From positions 124,001 through 188,000 of the forward strand of contig NZ_JACBGE010000002.1 of NCBI RefSeq assembly GCF_021401345.1: a DNA stretch of 64,000 nucleotides, given 5' to 3'. This document shows positions 1 to 7,652 of this stretch, piece after piece. The translations under genes and the position numbers were made by a program. Positions within the stretch are counted from its first letter, which is position 1. Each line of letters opens with the position of its first letter. The notes beneath the pieces were generated by a model. It worked only from the letters and a program-made list of their open reading frames with translations. It was not told the origin of the DNA and did not search any database. Source of the DNA: Hydrogenophaga sp. NFH-34. Lineage in GTDB: Bacteria; Pseudomonadota; Gammaproteobacteria; Burkholderiales; Burkholderiaceae_C.

Positions 1-111
1 GAAGGCGGCTACAAGTGCCTTTTGGAGCGGCTCCATCAAGAAACCGAGGGATTCCTCGATACCTTGGAGATTCTGGCGGCCAACGAGGAAAGCGAGGTTG
101 CCCATGCGTAA
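1..111 (+). CDS. C-terminal end of an unrecognised protein (partial)
   Basis: An open frame enters from the left edge and ends at TAA 109-111, giving the last 36 residues of a protein. The tail is acidic (it includes LEILAANEESEVAHA) and probably helical. I do not recognise a family. Its stop lies inside the first codons of the next gene, whose ATG is at 104, so the two are probably translationally coupled members of one accessory operon. The position beside a tRNA gene suggests a prophage or integrative element, but the fragment itself carries no phage signature. Confidence 0.5.
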   Translation, partial: EGGYKCLLERLHQETEGFLDTLEILAANEESEVAHA

Positions 112-583
112 GCAAGAAGCCTTCAAGACCGTGCAGTGGGCGACGGGCGCTCTGGTCGAGACTTGCCCGGAATGGGACTACATTTCCGGCAGCGAGCAGG
201 ATCTACGCGAGGCAGGGTATACCGGCGCCATGCCGAAGCGGGCTCGATTCCATGACCCGGCGTTTCCGGGGACGGACAGCCGCGACACGATCTATTGGGA
301 CGGGTTCGGGCCGTTCCGTTGGACGCGCTACCTGAGCGAGGATGAAGTGGCCGAGCGCAAGACCTGGGCCAAATTCAACGAGGTAGTTGACCCGGCCTTG
401 ACGACCACGGCGTGGTTCAGGAACGACCGGCGCTTCGCGGTGGCCCGTGCGCTGGAAATGCTGGCGGCCCGCATGGACGATGGTGCAGACAAGGCCATTG
501 CCGAGGCGGCCATCGCCGTACTGCGCGACAAGGGTGCGTCTGCGTCCGAACTGGATGCGCTCATGGCTGCTGGGGTTCACTGA
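104..583 (+). CDS. Hypothetical protein, probable mobile-element cargo
   Basis: This 159-residue protein starts MRKQEAFKTV. The ATG at 104 is preferred over an upstream in-frame TTG at 98. The start overlaps the stop of the preceding gene by 8 bases, and a strong terminator lies 20 bases after the stop. The N-terminal half is rich in Trp, Tyr and Asp. The C-terminal half (about residues 105-159) is Ala-rich and helical and ends MAAGVH. No signal peptide, membrane segment or catalytic motif is visible, so no function can be assigned. Placement at the end of a putative element next to tRNA-His suggests accessory or phage origin, which is inference. Confidence 0.6.
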   Translation: MRKQEAFKTVQWATGALVETCPEWDYISGSEQDLREAGYTGAMPKRARFHDPAFPGTDSRDTIYWDGFGPFRWTRYLSEDEVAERKTWAKFNEVVDPALTTTAWFRNDRRFAVARALEMLAARMDDGADKAIAEAAIAVLRDKGASASELDALMAAGVH

Positions 584-602
584 CACCTTGCCGCCCACCG
601 AC

Positions 603-625
603 AAGCCCGCTACGGCGGGCTTTTT
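603..625 (+). terminator. Rho-independent terminator
   Basis: An 8-bp stem (AAGCCCGC / GCGGGCTT) closes a TACG loop and is followed by a T run. It ends the operon formed by the two accessory genes at the left edge. Confidence 0.85.
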
Positions 626-661
626 CATGTCCGCCGCGCCGTGGTGCTGGAGCCTGGGGTA

Positions 662-696
662 GGTATCCAAGGCACTGGTATCCACGCCGGTATCCA
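662..696 (+). repeat. Three direct copies of GGTATCCA
   Basis: GGTATCCA occurs at 662-669, 677-684 and 689-696, with start-to-start spacings of 15 and 12 bp. The arrangement resembles iterons or arm-type recombinase binding sites. The role is inferred only from pattern and location. Confidence 0.5.
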
Positions 697-937
697 TCCG
701 AGCGCATGGCCGACACGGAAACCCACTGGTTTCACCTGGGTTTGCGCTGGGTTGCCCGTGGGCTTCCACCGACAGTCACTCGCTGGGCGCGTGAACCACG
801 CGACAGTGACGCGTCAGGCACGCATGACGCCACCGTCCAAGGGGGTGCGGTGCCCCTCAGATTCTCAGCGGGTGACCTGCACGCATCTGCGCGCATGTGC
901 TGTGCGACTGCTACGCGTGTGCTGGCAGCAATGCTGA

Positions 938-969
938 GGTAACGCGCCGGGCGTTACCTGGGCGTTACC
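938..969. repeat. Direct and inverted GTAACG repeats
   Basis: GGGCGTTACC occurs at 949-958 and again at 960-969, an 11-bp period or about one helical turn. An inverted GGTAACGC at 938-945 pairs with GCGTTACC at 951-958. The helical phasing suggests a protein-binding site such as an operator or recombinase arm. No adjacent gene identifies the protein. Confidence 0.5.
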
Positions 970-982
970 GGTGCCGTGATGT

Positions 983-1023
983 GTCCGCGTTCTGTCCGCA
1001 TCGGATGCGGGCAGAACGCGGAC
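983..1023. repeat. 41-bp inverted repeat (19-bp arms, 3-base loop)
   Basis: The left arm begins GTCCGCGTTC and the right arm ends GAACGCGGAC. The two 19-bp arms match with a single mismatch around a CGG loop. There is no T tract after it, so it does not look like a simple terminator. It could be a cruciform, a recombination or transfer site, or an RNA hairpin. Confidence 0.7.
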
Positions 1024-1218
1024 GGGGGACGGCGGATAGGCGGAAAGCCTGCGGACAGGGGATGGCCCGAAGTCGCCGAGGTAGCCCATCTGTCGCTGTC
1101 GCAGATGGGGCTGTTCCTGAGGCCCATGAAGACCGACGAACCGTAGGTTTTGGGCGGCGCGCCAAGTGGCGGATTTGCCCAAGTTGCCTACAGATTGCCT
1201 ACAAGGCTCACCCAGAAA

Positions 1219-1245
1219 CGACAAAGCCCGGTACAGGACCGGGCT
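1219..1245 (-). terminator. Terminator downstream of tRNA-His
   Basis: On the minus strand an 8-bp stem (AGCCCGGT / ACCGGGCT, five-base loop) is followed by a T-rich stretch (TTTGTCGTTTC). It lies 17 bases past the encoded CCA end of tRNA-His and probably ends that transcript. Confidence 0.7.
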
Positions 1246-1261
1246 AAGTGCTTGATTCATC

Positions 1262-1338
1262 TGGGGTGGCTGATGGGACTCGAACCCACGACGACAGGAA
1301 TCACAATCCTGGACTCTACCAACTGAGCTACAGCCACC
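1262..1338 (-). tRNA. tRNA-His (GTG anticodon)
   Basis: The 77-base cloverleaf has the extra 5' G (G-1) typical of tRNA-His, the D-loop sequence AGCTCAGTTGGTAGAG, an anticodon loop with GTG, the T-loop GGTTCGAGTCC and an encoded CCA end. Its 3' end faces the accessory region at 1-1218. tRNA 3' ends are common integration targets, which supports reading that region as the end of an inserted element. Confidence 0.95.
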
Positions 1339-1385
1339 GCAAGCCCAAGATTATAGCCTGAACCCGAGGCGTTTCCAGAACTTCA

Positions 1386-3290
1386 TCAGGGTCTTTTCGG
1401 TTCCGGCACCAGGATACGCACCTTGAAGCGATCCTTGAGGGTCTCGTAGTAGGCCTGCGCCTCGGCGGTGGTCCACCATTGCGCGTACTGCTGGCGCTCC
1501 TGCGTGCGGCGTGCGGCCTCCGCTTCGGAACGGGGCAGCAGCTTCTCGACCTTGACGATGGCGTAGCCCTGCGCGCCCAGATCCACCCCCGCCCAGGCGG
1601 GCAAGGTGGTCGCCGGCGCACTCAGGGCCGCCCGCAGCACCGCAGCCGACACCCCCTGTGGCTGGTCGCGCGACACGGTCACCGCCGCCGGCAGACCCGA
1701 GGCATCGCCACCGGCCTTGAGGGCTTCCAGACGCTGGGCACCGGCTTCGCGGGCCAGCTGTGCCGAGCGCTGCGCCACCAGTTGGGCGCGCACCTGCTCG
1801 CGCACCTCGGCCAGAGGCTTGGTATGGGCCGCCTCGTGGCGGGTCACCCGCGCCGAGGTCAATTGCCCGCTGCCCGTTTCCAGCGCCTCGGTGTTCTGCT
1901 TCTTCTCCAGCGAATCGGGCGCAAACAGGGCCGCCAGCAAGCGCTGGTTGCCCAGCACGCCCGCGTCGGGCCGCGGCTCGCGGGTCACACCCTGGGCGGT
2001 CTGCACCGTCAGCTTCAGACGTTCGGCCGCCGGCTGTAGGCTGTCGGCCTGTTCGTAGACGAGGTTGCTGAAGGTTTCGGCCGCTTCGCTGAACTGCTTC
2101 TGGGCCTGCTGCTTCTTCAGATCACCTTCGAGCTGGGCACGCATCTCCGCAAAGCTGCGAACCTTGGGTGCGCGAATGTCGGTGAGTTCGATGATGTGGA
2201 AACCGAATTCGCTTTCCACCAGATCGGAGATACCCCCTTTGGCCAGCGCGAACGCGGCGTCCTCAAAGGGCTTGACCATAGCGTTGCGCCCGAAGAAGCC
2301 CAGGTCACCGCCTTGCGCCGCCGAACCGGGGTCCTGCGAGTGGGCCTTGGCCAGTTCGGCAAACTTGGCCGGGTCCTTGCGCACCTGGTCCAGCAATTCC
2401 TGCGCCTTCTGCCGCACTGCGGCCTTTTGTTCGGCCGAAGCGCCGGCTGGCACCGTCAGCAGGATGTGGCTGGCGCGGCGCTCTTCACCGCCGGAGAGCG
2501 CCACCGCGTTCTGGTCGTAATACGCGCGCAGGTCGGCTTCGTTGAGCGTGACTTCCTTGGCCAGGGCAGCGGCATCGAGCACGAGGTACTCGACATCGAC
2601 CTGCTCCGGGGCCTGGAACAGCGCCTGGTTGCTGTTGTAGAAAGCCTCGATCTCGGCCTCCGTGGGCTGCACGCGGGCGGCAAAGTCCTTGGCCGCGAGC
2701 ATCTGCACGCGAATTTCGCGGCGCTGGAAGAACGGCTCCAGCGCCTGTGCCGCCACGGCCGGCGTCACCAGGACCGATGCCGTGACGCCGCCCAGCACCT
2801 GCTGGCGCGAAAGGTCGGCGCGCACGCGGGCCTCGAACATTTCGGGCGACAGGCCCTGGCGGGCCAGCAACTCGCGATAGGCCTCGACGTCGAGCGTGCC
2901 ATCGGGCTTGCGCAGCGTGGCAATCGCCTGGTTGCGCTGCAGTTCCGCCGCCAGGCGCGCGTCGGTGGTGTAGAGGTGGTCCTTTTCCGCAGCGACGGCC
3001 AGCACGCGGTCCCGCACCAAGCGGTCCAGCGTGGCGTAGCGGGCTTCGTCGCTGTCGAGCAGGCGTGCATCCAGGCCGGGCATGGACTCGCGCAGGCGCT
3101 GGGCCTCGACCTGGTGGGCCTGGTCCCATTCGGCCTTGGTGATGTCGTGCCCATCCACCGAGGCCACGGGTTCGCTGCGCTCATTGAAACGTGTGTACCC
3201 CTCGATGCCGAACAGCACGAACGAGGGAATGATCAGGATCATCAAGAAGCCCATGAGGTACTTCTTGTGGTTGCGGATGGAATCGAACAT
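1386..3290 (-). CDS. ppiD: Peptidyl-prolyl cis-trans isomerase PpiD (SurA/PpiC type)
   Basis: The 634-residue protein begins MFDSIRNHKKYLMGFLMILI, a short cytoplasmic N-terminus and one membrane anchor, so the rest is periplasmic. The SurA-like N-terminal chaperone region follows (about residues 40-200). A parvulin domain at about 270-370 carries the family signatures SHILLTVP and GFHIIELT. In enterobacteria PpiD is an inner-membrane periplasmic chaperone near the Sec translocon that assists outer-membrane protein folding. The order hupB, tRNA-Val, ppiD on one strand resembles the enterobacterial hupB-ppiD pairing. The start is well supported because the anchor begins at once. Confidence 0.93.
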   Translation of the reverse strand: MFDSIRNHKKYLMGFLMILIIPSFVLFGIEGYTRFNERSEPVASVDGHDITKAEWDQAHQVEAQRLRESMPGLDARLLDSDEARYATLDRLVRDRVLAVAAEKDHLYTTDARLAAELQRNQAIATLRKPDGTLDVEAYRELLARQGLSPEMFEARVRADLSRQQVLGGVTASVLVTPAVAAQALEPFFQRREIRVQMLAAKDFAARVQPTEAEIEAFYNSNQALFQAPEQVDVEYLVLDAAALAKEVTLNEADLRAYYDQNAVALSGGEERRASHILLTVPAGASAEQKAAVRQKAQELLDQVRKDPAKFAELAKAHSQDPGSAAQGGDLGFFGRNAMVKPFEDAAFALAKGGISDLVESEFGFHIIELTDIRAPKVRSFAEMRAQLEGDLKKQQAQKQFSEAAETFSNLVYEQADSLQPAAERLKLTVQTAQGVTREPRPDAGVLGNQRLLAALFAPDSLEKKQNTEALETGSGQLTSARVTRHEAAHTKPLAEVREQVRAQLVAQRSAQLAREAGAQRLEALKAGGDASGLPAAVTVSRDQPQGVSAAVLRAALSAPATTLPAWAGVDLGAQGYAIVKVEKLLPRSEAEAARRTQERQQYAQWWTTAEAQAYYETLKDRFKVRILVPEPKRP

Positions 3291-3321
3291 GCCTGGCTAT
3301 CCTGAAATCGGCGAACAACAA

Positions 3322-3347
3322 AAAAGGCGAACCCGGGTTCGCCTTTT
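3322..3347. terminator. Perfect 26-bp palindromic terminator
   Basis: AAAAGGCGAACCC and its exact reverse complement form a palindrome with A and T flanks, so it can act on both strands. It lies 5 bases past the 3' end of tRNA-Val and upstream of ppiD, and probably ends the tRNA transcript. Confidence 0.8.
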
Positions 3348-3352
3348 GGGGG

Positions 3353-3428
3353 TGGTGGGTGCTGACGGGGTCGAACCGCCGACCTACGCCTTGTAAGGGC
3401 GCCGCTCTACCGACTGAGCTAAGCACCC
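3353..3428 (-). tRNA. tRNA-Val (TAC anticodon)
   Basis: The 76-base cloverleaf starts GGGTGCTTAGCTCAGTCGG and has an anticodon loop CTTACAA (anticodon TAC). It has a T-loop GGTTCGACCCC, and the acceptor stem closes with GCACCC plus an encoded CCA. It lies 21 bp downstream of hupB on the same strand. Confidence 0.95.
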
Positions 3429-3449
3429 CACCTGAAATTCCCGGTGCCG

Positions 3450-3722
3450 TCAGTTCAGCGCGTCCTTGAGCGCCTTGCCAGGACGGAACTTGGGCACCTT
3501 GGCGGCCTTGATTTTAATCTCAGCGCCCGTGCGGGGATTGCGGCCCTTGCGCGCGGGACGCTTGGTCACGGCAAACGAACCAAAGCCCACCAGCGACACG
3601 GTACCACCCTTCTTCAGCGTGGTACGGATGGCCGCAATGGTCGAGTCCAGGGCGCGGGTCGCCGCAGCCTTGGAGATGTCGGCATTCTTGGCGATGTGTT
3701 CGACGAGTTCTGTTTTGTTCAC
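3450..3722 (-). CDS. hupB: DNA-binding protein HU
   Basis: The 90-residue protein begins (GTG start) [22 protein letters not shown] is a small dimeric nucleoid protein that bends DNA without sequence specificity. The beta-arm contains [10 protein letters not shown] and GRNPRTG, including the intercalating proline. The GTG at 3722 is chosen because it matches the usual HU N-terminus and is preceded by AGAGGGG at normal spacing. A longer frame upstream to 3797 has no family support. The order hupB, tRNA-Val, ppiD is conserved in related bacteria. Confidence 0.95.
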   Translation of the reverse strand: MNKTELVEHIAKNADISKAAATRALDSTIAAIRTTLKKGGTVSLVGFGSFAVTKRPARKGRNPRTGAEIKIKAAKVPKFRPGKALKDALN

Positions 3723-3788
3723 GAAAAGCCCCTCTTGAAGTGTTGGAAGGAAATCGTTGATCCGAGCAGTGCCCGATGGGCAATACAA

Positions 3789-3809
3789 AGGCCGCAACAG
3801 AGGCGGCCT
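3789..3809 (-). terminator. Terminator-like hairpin upstream of hupB
   Basis: On the minus strand AGGCCGC and GCGGCCT pair around a 7-base loop and are followed by TTGTATT. It lies between the end of the dehydrogenase gene at 4021 and hupB, so it may end that transcript. A possible hupB -10 (TAGAAT, complement of 3939-3944) lies upstream of it, so the hairpin could instead attenuate a hupB leader. Confidence 0.45.
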
Positions 3810-4020
3810 GCTACGCGCACATCACGCCGGACGCCAATGAGGCACGGGTGACGCGATGCCATGGGATTAGACCCACGCGCTTGCCAGACTGTCAATACGC
3901 AACGGCCACGCCGTCTGCCTGCCCGCGCGAAAGGCGGCATTCTAGACGCTCGGATGCACCAGAATGCGCAGCAGCCGTGAATTTTTGCCAGCGTTCCCGC
4001 CGCCCTTGCGCGGCGCGCGC

Positions 4021-5115
4021 TCAGCCTGCAAGTGCTTGGGCAATCGCCTGCCCGACGTCGCGCGTGCCGGCCGTGCCACCCAGGTCGCGGGTGCGTGGCG
4101 CGCCGCTGTCGGGTTGCAGCACGGCCTCGATCGCGCCGAGCACCGCATCGTGCGCGGCCCGGTAGCCCAGGAAATCCAGCATCATCGCGCCGCACCAGAT
4201 CTGGCCAATCGGGTTGGCGATGCCCTGCCCCGCAATGTCGGGGGCCGACCCGTGCACCGGCTCGAACAGCGAAGGGTGTTCGCGCGTGGGATTGAGGTTG
4301 GCGCTGGGCGCAATGCCGATGGTGCCGGTGCATGCCGGGCCCAGGTCGGAAAGGATGTCGCCGAACAGATTGCTGGCCACCACCACATCGAAGAAGTCCG
4401 GGCGCTGCACGAAGTGGGCCGTGAGGATGTCGATGTGGAACTTGTCCACCTTCACATCGGGATACGATTTCGCCATTTCCGCCACACGCTCGTCCCAGTA
4501 GGGCATGGTGATCGCAATGCCATTGCTCTTGGTCGCACTGGTCAGGTGCTTCTTGGGGCGCGACTGTGCCAGGTCGAACGCGAACTTGAGCACGCGGTCC
4601 ACCCCATGGCGGGACATCACCGTCTCCTGCATCACGATCTCGCGCGGCGTGCCTTCAAACATGCGCCCGCCGATGCTGGAGTATTCGCCTTCGGTGTTCT
4701 CGCGCACGATCATCATGTCGATCTCACCCGGCAGGCGCGGGCTGCCGTCGCGCCGCACCACGGGCGCGGTCACGCCGGGCATCAGGCGTGCCGGACGCAG
4801 GTTGATGTACTGATCGAACTCGCGGCGGAACAGCAGCAGCGATCCCCACAGCGACACGTGGTCGGCGATCTTCTCCGGCCAGCCCACGGCGCCGAAGTAG
4901 ATGGCCTCGTGACCGCCGATCTGGTCCTTCCAGTTGTCGGGCAGCATCTTGCCGTGCTTCTCGCAGTAGTCCCAGCTCGAAAAATCGAAATGGTCGAACT
5001 GCAGGTCGATGCCGAACTTCGACGCGGCGACCTCCATCACGCGCAGGCCTTCGGGCATGACTTCCTTGCCGATGCCGTCCCCGGCGATGACAGCGATGCG
5101 ATGGGTTTTGCTCAT
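4021..5115 (-). CDS. Tartrate / D-malate dehydrogenase-type decarboxylating dehydrogenase
   Basis: The 364-residue protein begins MSKTHRIAVIAGDGIGKEV and belongs to the isopropylmalate/isocitrate dehydrogenase family. The family features are GDGIG near residue 12, MMIVRENTEGEYSSIGG in the middle, SNLFGDILSDL, and FEPVHGSAPDIAG with GIANPIG near the C-terminus. The length and the N-terminal motifs fit the TtuC/DmlA branch, which oxidatively decarboxylates tartrate or D-malate with NAD and a divalent metal. CAGGAG precedes the ATG. A LysR regulator is divergent with 81 bp between the starts, the arrangement seen for dmlR-dmlA. Substrate choice cannot be settled from sequence alone. Confidence 0.85.
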   Translation of the reverse strand: MSKTHRIAVIAGDGIGKEVMPEGLRVMEVAASKFGIDLQFDHFDFSSWDYCEKHGKMLPDNWKDQIGGHEAIYFGAVGWPEKIADHVSLWGSLLLFRREFDQYINLRPARLMPGVTAPVVRRDGSPRLPGEIDMMIVRENTEGEYSSIGGRMFEGTPREIVMQETVMSRHGVDRVLKFAFDLAQSRPKKHLTSATKSNGIAITMPYWDERVAEMAKSYPDVKVDKFHIDILTAHFVQRPDFFDVVVASNLFGDILSDLGPACTGTIGIAPSANLNPTREHPSLFEPVHGSAPDIAGQGIANPIGQIWCGAMMLDFLGYRAAHDAVLGAIEAVLQPDSGAPRTRDLGGTAGTRDVGQAIAQALAG

Positions 5116-5196
5116 GGTGTCTCCTGAAAAATGGCCTCGGACCGGATGGTGGATGCGCAAGCATAAGCCGGCCCAAGGCAATAATCCGGAAACCCA

Positions 5197-6192
5197 TTGA
5201 TTCCTACAGAGCAAGAATTGGAACGCTCCGATCTCGAACTGGTCTGCGCCATCCGTGCCCAGGGCAGCCTCGCCGGCGCCGCCCGCGTGCTGCAGGTGGC
5301 CCCACCCGCTGTGAGCAAACGCCTGGCCGCGCTGGAAGCGCAGCTCGGGCTGCGCCTGTTTCTGCGCACCACGCGGCGCGTGAGCCCCACGGCCGAAGGC
5401 GAAGCCCTGTGTGAACAGGCCACGCGGCTGCTGGGCGCCTTCCAGGCCGTGGAGGAATCCCTGCGCGAGCAACGGCGCGAACCGGCAGGCAGCATCCGCC
5501 TGGCCGCCACCTTCGGGTTCGGCCGACACTGGCTCGGGCCCGCCCTCGCCGAGTTCCAGAGCCGCCACCCCGCCGTGACGGTGCAGTTGCACCTGACCGA
5601 ACAGTTGCCCGATCTGGCCGTCGAGGGCTATGACGGTGCCATCTGGCTCTGGAACGCGCCCCAGCGGCGCGCAGGCGAATGGACGGCACGGCGCCTGGCA
5701 CGCAACCAGCGCGTGCTGGTGGCAGCGCCGCACTACCTGCAATCGCGCGGCGCACCCGCGCAGCCCGAGGACCTGGCCCGGCACGACTGTCTGGCCGTGC
5801 GCGAAAACGTCCATCCCAGCAACCCACGCTTCGACGAATGGCGGCTGGTCCACGACAGCAGCGGCCGCCAGGCCAGCGTCGCCGTGCAAGGGCCGTTGAG
5901 CAGCAATTCTGGAGAGATGGTGCGCGACTGGTGCCTGGCCGGGCACGGCATCATGCTGCGCAGCCTGTGGGACGTGGCCCCCCGGCTCGCGGCCGGCGGT
6001 CTGGTGCAGGTGCTGCCCGCATGGTCCATGCCCGATGCCGATGTCCACTGGCTGGCGCCCTACCGGCCGCAGACGCCGCGCCGCATCCGGCTACTGGTGG
6101 ACTTTCTGGCGCAGCGCTTCGAGGCCGAGCCCTGGAAGCTCAGCCCACCGGCTTCGGCACGCGCACCACGAGGCTCACGCCGAACGCCGTGA
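5197..6192 (+). CDS. LysR-family regulator, probable activator of the divergent dehydrogenase
   Basis: The 331-residue protein has an N-terminal winged helix-turn-helix (LELVCAIRAQGSLAGAARVL, then PPAVSKRLAALEAQLG) followed by the periplasmic-binding-like effector domain. The TTG at 5197 is chosen because GGAA lies at suitable distance upstream; a TTG at 5218 is an alternative. No ATG is available near the domain start. Divergence from the malate/tartrate dehydrogenase across an 81-bp gap suggests that it controls that gene in response to the substrate. The 3' end overlaps the convergent DMT permease gene by 53 bp. Confidence 0.85.
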   Translation: MIPTEQELERSDLELVCAIRAQGSLAGAARVLQVAPPAVSKRLAALEAQLGLRLFLRTTRRVSPTAEGEALCEQATRLLGAFQAVEESLREQRREPAGSIRLAATFGFGRHWLGPALAEFQSRHPAVTVQLHLTEQLPDLAVEGYDGAIWLWNAPQRRAGEWTARRLARNQRVLVAAPHYLQSRGAPAQPEDLARHDCLAVRENVHPSNPRFDEWRLVHDSSGRQASVAVQGPLSSNSGEMVRDWCLAGHGIMLRSLWDVAPRLAAGGLVQVLPAWSMPDADVHWLAPYRPQTPRRIRLLVDFLAQRFEAEPWKLSPPASARAPRGSRRTP

Positions 6193-7042
6193 GCGCGATG
6201 CCGCCCACCGTCACCACCGTGATGGGTTCGCCGAACAGCAGCCACGCGATCAGCGCCGTGCACGGGGGCACGAGGTACATCAGGCTGGCGACCGAGGCCG
6301 CCGCACCGCGCTGGATCAGCAGGTACAGCAGCGAACTGCCACCCAGGGTCAGCCCGAGCACCGACCAGGCCATGGCGCCCGCCAGCTCGGCATTCCATTG
6401 CATGGGCTCGGCTTCCAGCAGCGCCAGCGGCAGCGTCACCAGCAGCGCCGCCGCCAATTGCACCGTGTTGGCGGTGCGCACGTCGCACGGTTTCACGAAA
6501 CGTTTCTGGTAGAGCGTGCCCGCGGTGATGGCCAGCAAGGCCAGCAAGGCAAAAGACAGGTTCAGCCAGTTGGCCTGGTCGCCCGGCCCGCCCGAACCGA
6601 ATTTGCGCGACACCACCAGCACCAAGCCGGCAAAACCCAGCAGCAGACCGGTCCACTGCCGGCGCGACACCGCCTGCCCACCCACGCTGGACAGCCACAC
6701 TGCGGTCAGCACCGGCTGGATGCCGACGACCAAGGCCGATAAACCGGAGCCCATGCCGGCCTTGACCGCCGCCCACACGCCGCCCAGGTAGGCCGCGTGC
6801 ATCAGCACCCCGGTGACCGCCAGGTGCAGGGTCTGGCGCCGATCGCCAGGCCAGCGCACACCGGCCCACCAGATCCAGGGCAGAAAACACAGGATGGACA
6901 GGGCATAACGCACCGCCAGAAACTTCATGGGCGGTGCATAGGGCATGCCGTAACGCGCCACGATGAAGCCCGTGCTCCAGATCAGCACGAACACCCAGGG
7001 CATGGCCTGGAGCCACCGGGTGTCGGTTGCGCGTTCGCTCAT
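6140..7042 (-). CDS. DMT-superfamily (EamA) permease
   Basis: The 300-residue protein has about ten hydrophobic segments in two homologous EamA halves. The first begins MPWVFVLIWSTGFIVARYG. The second holds SLLYLLIQRGAAASVASLMY and GEPITVVTVGGIALTAFGV, a typical EamA ending. Members export amino acids or other metabolites across the inner membrane, but the substrate cannot be predicted. It ends inside the convergent LysR gene. It starts 13 bp from the end of pgsA on the same strand and may be co-transcribed with pgsA and uvrC. Confidence 0.85.
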   Translation of the reverse strand: MSERATDTRWLQAMPWVFVLIWSTGFIVARYGMPYAPPMKFLAVRYALSILCFLPWIWWAGVRWPGDRRQTLHLAVTGVLMHAAYLGGVWAAVKAGMGSGLSALVVGIQPVLTAVWLSSVGGQAVSRRQWTGLLLGFAGLVLVVSRKFGSGGPGDQANWLNLSFALLALLAITAGTLYQKRFVKPCDVRTANTVQLAAALLVTLPLALLEAEPMQWNAELAGAMAWSVLGLTLGGSSLLYLLIQRGAAASVASLMYLVPPCTALIAWLLFGEPITVVTVGGIALTAFGVSLVVRVPKPVG

Positions 7043-7055
7043 GAATGCCCGCGAC

Positions 7056-7625
7056 TCATCGGGCCTTGGCGCGGATTTCCGGCAAGGCCTTGCGCAGGTA
7101 ATAGACCATCGACCAGACCGTCAGCACGGCCGAGGCCCAGATCAGCCAGGTGCCCCAGACGCGTGTGTCGACCACACCGAGCAGCACGCCGTTGAACAGC
7201 AGGAAGGGGATCGCCACCATCTGCACCGTGGTCTTGAGCTTGCCGATCATGTGCACCGCCACGCTCTTGGTGGCACCGATGATGGCCATCCATTCGCGAA
7301 GCGCCGAGATGGCGATCTCGCGGCCGATGATGATCAGCGCCACGAACACGTTGGCGCGGTCCAGGTGCACCAGCACCAGCAGACTGGCACAGACCAGGAA
7401 CTTGTCGGCCACGGGATCGAGGAAGGCGCCGAATGCCGAGGTCTGGTTCAGCTTGCGGGCCAGGTAACCATCGGCCCAGTCGGTCAGTGCAAACACCACG
7501 AACAGCACCGTCGCCAGCAGGTTCTGCTGCGCGGCGTTCAGACCTTCCCAGTAAAAGACGCCGATGATGAGCGGGATCGCAACGATGCGCGCCCAGGTCA
7601 GCAAGGTGGGAAGGTTGAAGAACAT
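7056..7625 (-). CDS. pgsA: CDP-diacylglycerol-glycerol-3-phosphate 3-phosphatidyltransferase
   Basis: The 189-residue membrane protein begins MFFNLPTLLTWARIVAIPLI. It carries the CDP-alcohol phosphatidyltransferase signature: DWADGYLAR, then GAFLDPVADK, which supplies the metal-binding aspartates. PgsA makes phosphatidylglycerol phosphate, the committed step to phosphatidylglycerol and cardiolipin. It follows uvrC by 27 bp on the same strand, a common pairing in proteobacteria. Confidence 0.95.
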   Translation of the reverse strand: MFFNLPTLLTWARIVAIPLIIGVFYWEGLNAAQQNLLATVLFVVFALTDWADGYLARKLNQTSAFGAFLDPVADKFLVCASLLVLVHLDRANVFVALIIIGREIAISALREWMAIIGATKSVAVHMIGKLKTTVQMVAIPFLLFNGVLLGVVDTRVWGTWLIWASAVLTVWSMVYYLRKALPEIRAKAR

Positions 7626-7652
7626 GGTGCGTGATTATGCGGGAGCCCGCCC

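Larger units (their letters stand above)
626..1218. other. Gene-free, repeat-rich stretch between accessory genes and tRNA-His
   Basis: About 600 bp carry no convincing coding frame: open frames on both strands are short and lack start signals. The stretch holds three copies of an 8-mer, a cluster of GTAACG-type repeats and a 41-bp inverted repeat, each listed separately. This density of repeats next to a tRNA 3' end is what the attachment or regulatory end of an integrated element can look like. No integrase gene is visible in the window. Confidence 0.4.

Noticed and set aside
3789..3809. The hairpin upstream of hupB as a riboswitch or autoregulatory element
   Set aside because: It is a simple stem with a short T-rich tail, better explained as a terminator or weak attenuator.
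4021..5127. A plus-strand frame opposite the dehydrogenase
   Set aside because: It has no domain similarity and mirrors the codon bias of the real gene.
5113..6048. A long N-terminal extension of the dehydrogenase frame
   Set aside because: The extension lies antisense to the LysR gene; the family start at 5115 has a good ribosome binding site.
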